NCBI RefSeq assembly: GCF_000234665.1
Contig: NC_018330.1
Coordinates: 741,274 to 805,273, forward strand
Direction: 5' to 3'
Origin: Leishmania mexicana MHOM/GT/2001/U1103
Lineage: Eukaryota; Euglenozoa; Kinetoplastea; Trypanosomatida; Trypanosomatidae
DNA length: 64,000 bases
Below the pieces are notes generated by a model that saw only the letters and a program-made list of their open reading frames with translations, was not told the DNA's origin and did not search any database. Positions 42,198 through 54,300 of this stretch are shown here, piece after piece. The translations under genes and the position numbers were made by a program. The stretch's first letter is position 1; each line of letters begins with the position of its first letter.

Positions 42198-42316
42198 GCG
42201 ACGTGGAGCAGGGACGACATCCTTATCTCGCTCGCATCGCCCATCATACCTTCCTCTGATTCTCCTTCCGTAGCAGCATCACAGCCACACACGCCCACAC
42301 ATAGAGAGAAGGCACA

Positions 42317-45300
42317 ATGGCTATGCGCACGGTGTCTTCAGCTACATCCGGTAGCGACCTTTCTAACTCCTGTAATGAGGGGAGCATCCTGGAGCTCGAA
42401 GCCCTTGAAGAGCGCGTCGAGCTCGCGGAACCAGGGAGGCGCTTGCCTATGCCAGCCCTCCGCGCCGGCGTCACGGTAGGAGGCGCCCGCCACAGCTCTG
42501 CGGCGCTTCTAAGCGGTGCTGCGGGCATTCCTCTAGGTGAAGCCTTCGACAGCCACCGTCACTCCAGAGACCAGTGTCAATTACCTGCTGCTCACCAGAA
42601 GCGACTGCTTCCTGTGCCGCCTTTCCAGCGCATCGAACGCGGCGATGACTTCATGGGCACGGGCCGAGATGTCGGCTTCAACGACAGCTTCGACGGCTTT
42701 CCATTGTACGTGGACGAAGACGGTGTCATGAAGCTGTCTGGACACCGCCGGCGCGATCCATTTGCCTTTGGCTACGATGGTGTCGAGGAGGGCGACTTGG
42801 CCACAGACGGCGCTCGCGGGGGCGATGATGATCGCAGAAACTCCTACCATGGCGGCGCTGGTGCCGCGCTCGGCTCGTCTTCCGGCACGTCTGATGGCGC
42901 GTTTGTGTCTGGCAGCTCCTCGTACTCTTCCTCCTTTTACGAGGAGCACTGCGAACTTTCCTATCAACAGCGGGGTGGAGCCTCTGTCCATGGGCACCGG
43001 TACAGCGCCGATACGAATGCGGCTGCCAGATACGGATACACACCCCTTGGGATGCCTTACGCCGGCGGCGTTGGCGTTGTTGCAACGTTCGATGACGACG
43101 GCGCGCCGGTACCCATCGATGCGGCGCTGCCCAGCCACCACCACATCGCATCACGGCGTCGCCGCCTCGTTGGGGCTGCCTCTAGTGCGCAAGCAAGGCT
43201 GAATAATGCAACGCAGCGTCGCTCCAGCCGCAAGAAAGGCCGGCGCAGTCGAGGGGGTGGCACTCGCGGCGGGCGACTTGAAAGGAGGAGGACCAAAGCA
43301 GCAGCCACCTCGCACGCACCCGCTGGCCGCCACAGAAGCCGCAGAGGAGCGCACAGCTCAAGTCGCGTACCAGCCCGTCTGTCAGGCAGCAGCCCCGTTC
43401 TGGTCGGCACGAATCCGTTGCCGAACACCAGCGGCGTGAATGTTGCGGCGACCGCCAGTGCCACTGCGACCGCCGGCATCCATGGCGGCCTTAGCGCCTT
43501 TCTCTCCGCCGGTACTTCGATCAGCGTCGGGCCCTCCGAGGCGAAGAAGGTGGTGCGAATGCGCGAATACCTGCTAGCGCGTCAGGCGGCGGCGAAGAAG
43601 CGATATTCGGCGGTTCGCCGCGACTCTGTCGGGACTGCAAGCACTGGTGCGACGGTCGGCAGCGACAGAGGCGCATGGAAGACGGCGGCGGCAGACACCT
43701 TGCGCGTGGTAGCCTCCTCTCGCACAGGTGACGGCGCTGGCAGGACCGCAACTAATACCGATGCACTCGCCTCACAGCCCACTCGCGGCGCGGAGCCATT
43801 CAGTCCACTGTCGATGTCTCTGAGGGACTTGAATCGGAGCACCGGGCTGAACACGGGGAAGGCGGGGGCAGGGCCAGCCTTCGCGTTGGCAACGCAACGC
43901 TCCGCCCGCTTGCGCTCCAAGGACGCCTCCACACAACTGCAGGCGGTGACGATGACGGGGGAGTCCGTGTATGTGCGGGCAGACCCAGCCTCTGCCGCCG
44001 CCGCAAGAGCGCTGGGGAGCGATCGCAAGGGTATTTCTGGCGGCGACGGTGCACCTGGCGCGATGCACGGCACAGCACTTGCTGCGGGGACGGCGACACA
44101 TTTCGAACAGCGTATGATGACGTTGCGTGACCCCTACACGGGCCTCGCCAACGCCCCAGCTTACACGCCACTGATAACTGTGGCGGAGACGGCGGTGGCA
44201 GTGCACACGTGCGCCGCTGGGATCCAGTTCTTTCGAGATCCAACGGCGCCTCGGCCATCCGCAGTAGCGTTTCTGCCGCCGACTTCCTCGGCCTTGCTCG
44301 ATACGCCTTCTCAGCTTTTGCCCACCGCCTACCTGCTGGATGTTGGTAATCCGCCGTTGGCACCTACGCCTTCAGGACCCGTAGCTGTGTCTGAGGAAGC
44401 CTCGCTGCGTGCATCCTTCAGGGCGCCGTACACATCGACCACTCCGCACACGGCCAGCTCTGCATCTGCGGCGTATCGTCTGCCTACATCCCTCTATCCA
44501 TTCGCCCCATCTCTCACGTCCACGGCGACGCCACCTCAGGCCTGGCAGCCCCCCAGCCGTGGCCCCCCGGGGAAAGATTTGTCCAAGCTGCGCAGTCCGG
44601 GCTCTCTGGTGATGGACAGAAATTCCTTAGCCACGCCGCTGTCGCCACAAACGCTGCATAGTCGCGACGGCGTGGCGCTAATGGACAAGGCGGCGACGGA
44701 GGCAAGTGACTCGGCTCAGGTAAGGCGGTGCCTGCCCACCAAGGCGGGTGCCTTTGGCGGCGTGCGGCCTCGTCTCACCGCTCGTGACGAAAGCGCTAAC
44801 GCAGGTGCGCTGCCCACCGTGGCGAGCAGTGGAAACGGTGGCACCGCGTTGCTGGATGTGAACGGCCTCCGCGACTCAGACCAGTACACGGCGACGTCAC
44901 TCAGTTTCGGTGACTCCTCGCCCTCATGGCGGAAATTGCAAAGCGGCGGGGCCGCTGCTGCTGCTGCCGGCGACTACAGCAGTGCGGCAGCGCCTGCAGC
45001 TGCGGCAGATATTTTGGGCAGCGGTGACCTTTTTCCGTGGGGTTGGCGCTGCAGTGCATCTGCATTCGATGTGAGCGGCAGAGAGGGCCAAGACGGAGTT
45101 CCGATCGCCCCTGCATGGAAGGATGAGGCGGTGCGCGGACGGTACGGCGTATGGCCCGCCTTCGTCCACCTGCGCGGAGCTGCCGACGAGTACGACGTTA
45201 GCCTTCCCGCCGCCGGCACGTCGAGCAGCGCCTCCACGGCCATGCCGCCTTTCTTCGCGTGGCCGCACCCTGCACCGCAGCTGCCCGCGTACCTGCCCTC

Positions 45301-48300
45301 TGTCGCTCCTTACGCGGCAGCCCGCCATCCCCAACAAAACATACGCTATCATGCCTGGACAGCTGAGGGCGTGTCGGCGACGTCGAACACCTCGTGCGTG
45401 GTGCACGTCTTCACTGTCTCGCGGGAGATGCTGCGGAGCGTGTACGAGTACGTTGCGTACATGTGTGTAGCGAAGCGGTATGCAGAGCTGCAGCGTCGGC
45501 GCAGAAAACGCGAAGAGCACCTTTGCAAAGAACTGGCCGCCGGTAGGCTGACGCGCGACGCCCAGCGGTACCTGCGCTGCCCCCATTGTGGTGTAATCGG
45601 GAAGGTAGTAAGAAGCTCTGCCGCGCGAGGTGACAATGAGGCTATGCCGTCAAACCCTCTGCTATCCTCAACGCCGACCCAATCGCAGCATCGGCGTCAC
45701 GGCAGGAAGCACCACCACCGCCACCACCATAATCCCTATCATTCCAGAGCGTCGCACGATCGCCCGACGGTCTCGGCCACCACCACACCACAGCCGCTGC
45801 TCTTTCCGCAAAGCAGTGCGCCAGGAGCGAGTGCTCCCTTAGACTTGCCGCTACCACAGCAGCAGCGGCAGCGCACGGAGATGTTTGGATGGTCGGCGGC
45901 GAAATCGCCATCGCCGCGGGCGATCTCTCTGCCCCCGCAGCCGCCACGGCGCTCGGCTTTTGGGATGGGTAATGCGACCCAAGCCGGTAGCTGCGTCGCC
46001 ATTGAAAACATCAACGTCAAGGTTGACGAGTGCGCGAGCGCGCATCATGCCGTGGTTGTCGACGAGACAAGCGATACCTTAGCAATGCCCCCGGCGTCTG
46101 CGGTGCCACAGTCGCCAGCCGCCGCACCAGCTTTGCGGGCGGCGTGTGCACCATTGACGAGGGGTGGTAGTGGCACATCCGTGTCGTCCTCAGCGCTTCT
46201 GCCGCTGTCTTCTCCGAGTCCGTCGCCACCACAGCCACTTTTGAGTTCTACTGTGGTCGCCACGGCATCACCGGCGCCTGCAAAGCTGCACACCTCTCCG
46301 CGTGTCCCCAGCACGAAAGGGGCGGCGCTGGCCGGACCCACCAACAGCAGCGACACCCGCGTCGGGGCGCTCCTAGACACGCTCGTCGTGAGCGGCGAGC
46401 TCTCGCAGTCTACTCGCATGAATTCGCAAGCGTACGAGCCAAGCGCGCAGGCGGCCTTTGATCGATGCGTCGACGCTTCAGGTAGCGACTTGCGTGCACT
46501 ACGGCAGCAGCCCCCGACCACCGTACCGGCACGCGGCGCAGACGAGGCGCGCCCTCTCGACGAATCCGCCACCGCTCTGTCGCCTCGCAAAACTGCGGAG
46601 GAGCGCGGCCATGCCACTAGTGATGATGCCGCCATGCAACGGTCGTCTTCACGCGCGGCGCTCGCGAACAGCAACAGTAACAGCCACAACCACAGCCACA
46701 GCCTCCGCGTCGGCGGTATCGACAGCGACGCCGAGGATGGACGGCTGGGGCGGGCCGGCTCTGTGGCGCCACACGCGCCAGGATCGACGGCCTCGCAGCT
46801 ATTCACCATATCGACATCCACCTCACTGGACCGCTCCATGGTGATGGTGGCCGCAGGCACACGCGACACCACGGTTACGCGCGATGCAGCTACAGCGCCG
46901 ACAGCGCTGGTGGCATTCGCGGATTCGTCCGCGTCGAAGTGTGCGCCTTCCACTGCGGCGAGTGCGGTGACCACCACCATGGCCACTGTCATGACGACCC
47001 TCAACGCCGAAGTGAGGGTCATGAGCAGCAACTCGAGGGGCAACCCGAATACCAACAACATGAGCGGCACCAACTCGCTCTTATGCCCGATGCCAGAGTC
47101 GACCCAGACGCCGGCGGTGCCGACACTGGTGCGCTCGCCGACGCTGCTGCAGGACCAGGCAGGCGACGATCACGGGGATAACCCTGCAGTAGGGCAGAGC
47201 TGGTGCGACACGGACGCTCACGAAACGGCGCGAGACCACGATCTCAGCGGCGGCGCGTCTTACGTGTGCCTCGGCTGCCACCGTGACGTGATACCAAAAC
47301 AGTTGTTGCTGAGGTCCGTCAGCGGCCATAGCTCGTCGCACCGCCATTCCCAGCACGCCCATCACTCAGCTGCAGGACACAGTCACCACACGAACAACAA
47401 CACCGACAGCGGTGGCGTTGATGCCAACGTGGGCGACGGTAGGACTGAGGAGACTTTGGGTGCTGACATCGGGGTAATGGCGTTCGAAGACCTCCTGCAA
47501 GATGACGCGTTCACGTATGCGTTGCACACCGCCTTGTGCGAGTTGCTCATGATGCCGTCAACGCGAGAGCCACCATCGCCACCACCGCCGTTGCCAACGG
47601 CGGCGCACAAGAGAAGTCGGAAAGGGTTTCAAACCACGTCGGCGACGCGCGCGGACCTGAAAGGCTTCCTCCATCCCGTTTTACCGAGTGCATCCGTGCA
47701 CCAACCCGGCGCACCTCTGCAGCACTCGTCGGAGGATACAGCTATAGCGGCGACCAACGCTGAAGGTGAGGTGCGCAGAGCCGTCGCGATGGATGTGAGC
47801 GCCCTTCCGCGTCTCTCGCCGGGTGTGTCGCATCAGCAGAGCCCAGAGGCGATGAGGGACGGCGGCGCGGTCTCTTTTGGGAGTATCGGCAGCTACATCG
47901 GTGACGACGAAGACGAGCTCGCGGAGCAGCAACGCACACCACCCACATCCCCGCTTTCTATCTCAGCTGCACCGTCGTCTTCATCCACGTCGTCCATGTT
48001 AACGTCCTTGGAAAGCTCGTCAGGGGCAGCGGACAGGGAGGGCGGCGGCTGCTCGGCCGCTCCTTTGCCCATTCGCCTTTCGCTTCCGTGTTGCGGGCTG
48101 ACAGTAAGTGTGCTACCGTACGTGGAGCCGCAAGTGCCCCCTGCGGAGACACAGGAACGGGCCAGTGACAGCGGCATCAAGCGTCGTGGAACAACAGAGA
48201 AACACCTCATTCGCATGAGCGCTGCAATCCGGAAAACCATCGGCATCGCGCACCCACCACGGCAACGCTTTGGCACACCGGCGTCGCTTTCTCGGCCAGT

Positions 48301-51300
48301 GATCCCGCGCATGCGCGAGGACGCGTCGACACGGGGGCTGACGCCATCCACGATGCTCATGAGCGATGCTGCCGCCTCTCACCGCCGTCGCAAGCGCAGC
48401 TGCAGCGACCAACGGCAAAGGTCGCGCATCCATCTCGACACGCCCTCGCGTCAGCGGCGGCGCAGCAGCGCGAGCACTGCGGCGTCGAAGCTCACTTTTA
48501 TGGAAAGCCCACGCAATGGTTCAATGATGCACAACGCGGCGGCGTCGAGGGCGCTCATAATGAAGGGCACGTTCAGCAGTGAGAAGCACCGCATCCAAGT
48601 AAACCCGCGCACCCCGCTGGACGCTGTGAGCAAAAACCGTATCATGAGGCGCATCTTCCGCCAAGACCGGCTTGGCAGCAGGAGCGACACCACTCCCGCC
48701 GCAGTCGCCCGTTCATCCGAGACTGAAAAGCGATATGGCAAGGGCTTAGATCCTGCTGCTGCTGTGGCGGCGAACAGACGAGATGGTGCTGGGTCTGCAG
48801 CAGGCGTGTCAGTCAGATCGTGGGGTTCTGATATGCGCAGGCAGCGCTGCCCCCCACACCATCGCTGTTCCTACACACAAGAGCTGGCCCAGCAGCATGC
48901 TCAGCTGCTCTTGCCTCCCGGCCGTGCCCCCAAGCCACTCGGGCTCGATCTAGGCGTGTATCAAGACTCCAGCCTTGTACTCGAGATTGATCTCGCATAC
49001 CCGCGGCTGCCTCGGGGCAACGTGCGGGAGCTTCTTGCGGAGTGGAAGGACATCTGCCAACCCCACCCTGTTTTAGTGGAAGCCGTTATCCGCAACATCG
49101 TGTACGCTGTGCTGGTGCAGCTGTCTACTCTGCACGCTGCCGGCCGTACGCATGGGAGTGTTAAGTCGACCAATGTTTTTCCGCTATGGCATGCCATGGA
49201 AGGCACGCGAGCGTCGGGGCTCATGATGCCGCCGCGGCCACGCCAGCGCTCCACGTCGCCATTCCCGCTCGCGGTGGCGCACGAGAAATGTCAGGCAGAG
49301 CCGATGCAGGAGCGCGGGGGTAAGGCGGAGGCAGCGATAAGGAACGGAGAGGACGGTGAGTGTCGGCGAAGCACCTCCAATGCTGAAGGAGAGGGCGCAT
49401 GTGAGTCGGGTCGCGCATCGGTTGCTGCGCCGCCGGCGACAGATCAAGCCGCACCTAAGCCACAGCGGTGTACCTCCGAAACGTCCATCTCACCCACGAT
49501 TCTTCGCTCCCTCTCCAATCGACGACGACATCTGGCGCCACACACGGCGGCAGTGCATCTCAGACTCTATCAAAAGACGCGCTTTCGGAACCGCGCGGCG
49601 CAGAGCAGAGTCAAACCTGCTCGTGGATTTGGTGCGGCTCGTGGCGCACCGAGGGCGGCAAAGAGCTCTGCAGCAGCAGCGCTGCCAGGAGCGTCTTCTG
49701 TTGCCACCGCAAACGCATCCTCTACCGGGCTGGCAACCACCATGGCTGTTTGCCGCCGCCGCAGTTTCAGCGTCAGTACCGGCGGCAGCGCTCGCACCGA
49801 CAGCAAGCAGGCTGACACCAGCACTGTTCCACACATGCCTGTGGGGCTATCGCCCCACTCGTCCATCCTGTCGTCCCCCTCCGCCGCCCTATCCTCAGAG
49901 ACCGTGCTACCTCCAACGCTGGGCTCAGCATGCAGTCCGTGCGCGACGTTGCTGACCGCAGACGCAATCCAGCCCTACCACCCGAACAGCTGCAGCAGGA
50001 GCACGACTGCGTTCTCGCCGGCCATTGGCATGGTCTCAAGCACCACACGTTTGCGCCGCTGCGGAGGTGCCGCGGCGCGGCTCAGACGCGGCAGCATCGG
50101 GACCAACGTCGGCGGCAGAGACGACGTGTGTGACCCCAACGGCGATGCCGAGGATGAGGACGATAGTGCGCTCGTGCCCCTCGTCGCTGAGGTGTTGACG
50201 CTGCCATCTACTCTGCCGTGTGCCTCAGCGGCTGAACCCGGCACTGCTGAGCCGCAGACACAGCTGCAGAACGGCCTGTGGGGGACGCCGTCGATGAACG
50301 TGATGCCGTCTTGCACTTCTTTCGCAGCTGTACGGCGGCATCGTGACTATCGCTGCGGTCACCATCGAAGGCGCCAAGGCCGCGGCTTGTGGCCATCCGC
50401 AGTAGAGGATCCGGAGGCGTGGCTTGCGTCTGCAGCGCCGCGGCGCTATGTGCGCGGGGCGGAGCTGCGGCCTCCAGCGGCTGTGTGGTTTCCTCGAGTT
50501 GCCGTAGACAAAGCTGTTCTTGCAAGCAATAAGCCGAGCGTCGGCGAAGGCGTACCACTGTCGGCGGGTGCTGCAGCGGTGCTGGAGCGCACATCCGACG
50601 TCGCAGCACAGCCTGTGCTAACCCGAGGCCCAGTGGGGGCTGTGCCGCACCCGCGGCTCGACAGCGTTGGCGGAGACGAGACGGGTGCATCCGCGCCCGC
50701 AACTGCTCGCCGGGTGAGGCGCCGGGGCAGTTCCGCGGGGCCTTCGACGTCCTCGGCGGCTGCGCTGCATGGCGCCAACGACGGCGCTGGCCAGTACGCG
50801 CCGGACCCGCTGCAGTGGTCGCGCCAGGTACTGCTGGTAGAGAACGTTGGTGCAGTCGTTGCAGCCGCGTTGCGCACTGCTATGACTTGCGTGCTCATGC
50901 GGCATCCACCGCGTCAACACCCATCGTCGCTGTCGTCACCTCTCGCCCTTGTTACGTCGACGAAGACGCCTATATCGCACTCAGAAGAAGCGCGTCATGC
51001 CGCAGACGCCCTTGCTGATCTCGCCACCGCCGCTTCTGAGAGGCGGGGCCTTCGCCGAGCCGTCTGGTCCAAGTCGCCTGCTGCAGCGGTCTCACAGCGA
51101 CGCACGAGAGTCGCAGCGTCTGCGCCGGCGCTGCGTGTGCATGTTCCTGATGTGGTCCGCAGTCCTCCTCCTCTGCCGCCCAATCTTTTTGCCATCCAAG
51201 AGTCAGAATACGTGCCGGCACCCGAACTGATTCGTGTCTCTGCCGATGAAGCCCGCGCGCTACGGCGACCGTGGCCTCCGCACCCCGGCGGTGCAGCTGC

Positions 51301-54300
51301 GGCGGACAAGGTCGAGGGAGAAGGGGTTGCAGGGGAACACCCTGGCTTGTCTCATAGCCCCGGGGCAGCAACTGTTGATATGGGGGAGGAGGACGCGGCG
51401 CAGTTGCGCGAGGCCTTGGCACGACTAGAGGCGGCCGCGTCACCAACGACGACGCTGCGCAACACCGTCGACCCGTACCCTGCCGTCAGCGCCGCGGCGG
51501 ATATCTGGGAGCTGGGTATGATGACGCTTGAGCTTGCCGATGGTCCGCCGCCGATGACGTGGTTGAAACAGCGCGAGCCGGCGCCGGCCTTGAGCAACTA
51601 TCCATGGTCTTCCTACTTCCACGCGTTTGTATCACTGTGCCTGCAGCGCAGTCCAGAGCAGCGCGGCACAGCGGCAGAGCTGCTGCGGCACCCGTGGTTT
51701 AGCGTGGCCCTGGTGCCGCAAGCCTCCTTGCCGTCGCCGCCAACGGCCATTCGTAGCAACGACGGCGGCTGGGGTCAAGCCACGACCGGCAGCGGTGCAG
51801 GCGGCGCGCCGGTCGAGTCAAGGAACTCGGCGGCAGGTTTTCAGGGCGGCAAGGCGGGTGGGCCCGCGCCGGTGAGCCCGTCAACACTGCCGCTAGTGCC
51901 GGTGTGTCCGCCAGGTGTCATGGGCGTCGGCTGCTTGACCGCGGAGGAGAAGGCAGAGTGGGAGAACTACGACTACACACTGCTCTACGCGTCTGGTGCG
52001 CAGTTGACTCGCCCGCTCACGACGAGCGCCGCCGCGGCTACTGCAGCTTTGGCGACAGCTGCAGAGGACCACCGCCCCAGTGGCGACTCCAGCGTGCGAC
52101 TAGGATGTCCATCGGCGCATCAGACGCAGGGAGCCACAGCATCTCTGTCCGCGGTTTCCGCGGGGGCGCGCAACAGCCGGGAAGCAAGCGCTGCATACGC
52201 CTTAAGCGTCGGTGAAACACCATCGTGGCTGGGGCAGAGTCTGCGTAGAACCGACGCGCCTTCACCGTCGCCCGCTGCTGCCGCTGCCGCCGCCGCCGCC
52301 GTCGCGATGGTGTCGCAGCCTTCCGCTCTCACCGTTTCTGGCCCTGGTGGCGGCACCGCCGTTGGGCTACCATCGGTTGCCGCTGCATCCGCCAGCCCCG
52401 CCAAGGCCTCCGCAAACGACGAGCTGATGACATCAATGTGCGCGGTCGACCTTGCACAGAACTTTGCAGAGCTCATCGCGCAGAGATGGGTAAAGCAACA
52501 GCAGCAGCTGGTCCCGTCGCTGGCCACCGCGGCAGGCGCGTACGATGGGGCTGCGAAGGGAAGGCAGGCGATGTCACCGTCTCAGCGCAACTTCTTCACT
52601 GCCGCCGCTGCGACAACGTCTTTAGACGGCGTCAGCTCTGTTCTCCTTCCTGTCATCTCCCCTCGGTCCACCACTGCTGGTGCCGCTGCGGCGGCAGCGG
52701 CCTACAACGCAGCGTCGCCCCGATCCGCGCCGTCGACAGCTGGCCAAGGCGCGGTGTTGCAGCCGCAGTCGGAGCTGTTGCGCCCGAAGATCGGCCCTGA
52801 TGAGATGATGAGGCCAATCTGGGGAGGGCACAGCACGGCGTTCAGCAACAACGTCCCGGTGAGCGGCCAAGTGGCGGTGGTTCCTGTCATATCCCCGCGC
52901 GGCGCTCGGTCGCCGTTGCCGCTGCCACCACCGGAGTTCGTCGGCAGAGGAGCGGTGCAACTGCTGCCGACCTACCTGCCTACACTTTATGTCCCGCTGC
53001 TTGACCCGCGAGGTGACCCAATGCTGACACTGGCGAATGCCTTGGTGCCTCCGTGGACGGCAAGGATGATGGGCGAGTGGGGCGGCACGGCAGGCATCCA
53101 GTCGCAACCGCAGCCGCAGCCGCAGCAGGCATGGTCTTCCACAGCGCGCGGTGCCGCACCGCCGTGGCTTCAGCTAGGCGCGCGCGTTGCAGCAGGGAGC
53201 TCGAAGCCGCTCGTGTATCCCACCCTTCCGGCGTTGTCGCGCGGGGGTGGCAGCGTCAGTGAAGGTGGAGGCGGTCGCTCGGCCCTGCACTGTGACCGCG
53301 GCGATCCCGATGGCAACGCTAGCACATGCAGCGATCGTAGCAGCAACTCACAGCATCACGGTCGGCACGCGCGAATGGCATCTGATAGCTCGAGCCAAAG
53401 CAGTAGCTCCAGCAGCACAGGGGGCGACAGCGACAGCGACAGTTACAGGACCGCCAGCGGCGGACCGCAGGTCGCGCGCGGTGGTACTCACGTCCACGCC
53501 AGTGAAGACGGACTTTATGACGTTTACATGCCCAAAGTGGGTGGTGAAGTGCCTGTCCTGACGCGAAAGCCGGCGCAGCACCTCAATGATACCCTCAACG
53601 CAACGTCGCTGCCTCTCACCGACGGCGCGGCTAGCCGAAGCGTCGCCTTCAAGGTCGGCACATCGGAGCAGCGCGCTGGTGGTGGCCACAACATGATGTT
53701 CTACGACCCCGCAACGGACGGCAGTGCGGCTGCCGTGAAGGAAGGCATCTCCTCTTGCGCGACTGCGCTGAAGCTTCGGGTGCCAAGCGGTGATGGACAC
53801 TGGCCTCGACATGGGCGACACAGCGGTTCCGCTGGCAGAGGTGATGATAGTGATTATGGCGCAGGACCGCGAGTGTCTTCGTCTTCCTCCTCTCGTCCAG
53901 CGCATCATCTCAACGGCACCATCGCCACCGCTCTGGCACGCTTGTCAATGATGGCGTACCTTCCTTCTGACACTGATGGGGGCTGGAGTGAGACCAGCAG
54001 CAGCAGCGACAACGAAGACAGCACCAGATACAGCGACGGGTCCGATTCGGCTACTTTGTCTCCGATGTGGGGGCGGCCGGTGTGTCGGTCGACTCCGCTC
54101 GGGTCGGACGATAAGGCTGCTTGCATGCAAGGCTTCATCATCAGCGGTGATGGCACCAGCTGTGAGGAGCCGGACGAGGACGATGATGGGCCGTCGATGA
54201 GCGCAGAGGTGCGGTGCGATGAGCTGCTTCGCTGCTTATCAGCGCTGCAGCGCAACTGCCCGGCGGCGGTAAGTCTGTGGTGCGTCCGTGTGCTGCAGCA

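Larger units (their letters stand above)
40038..42316 (+). other. Intergenic/UTR region, 2.3 kb
   Basis: Pyrimidine-rich UTR sequence with (CA)n then (TA)n at 40857-40900, and C-rich blocks at 41150-41165 and 41840-41850. Frames of 100-220 residues on both strands are low-complexity. No SIDER-like copy was recognised. Confidence 0.6.
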
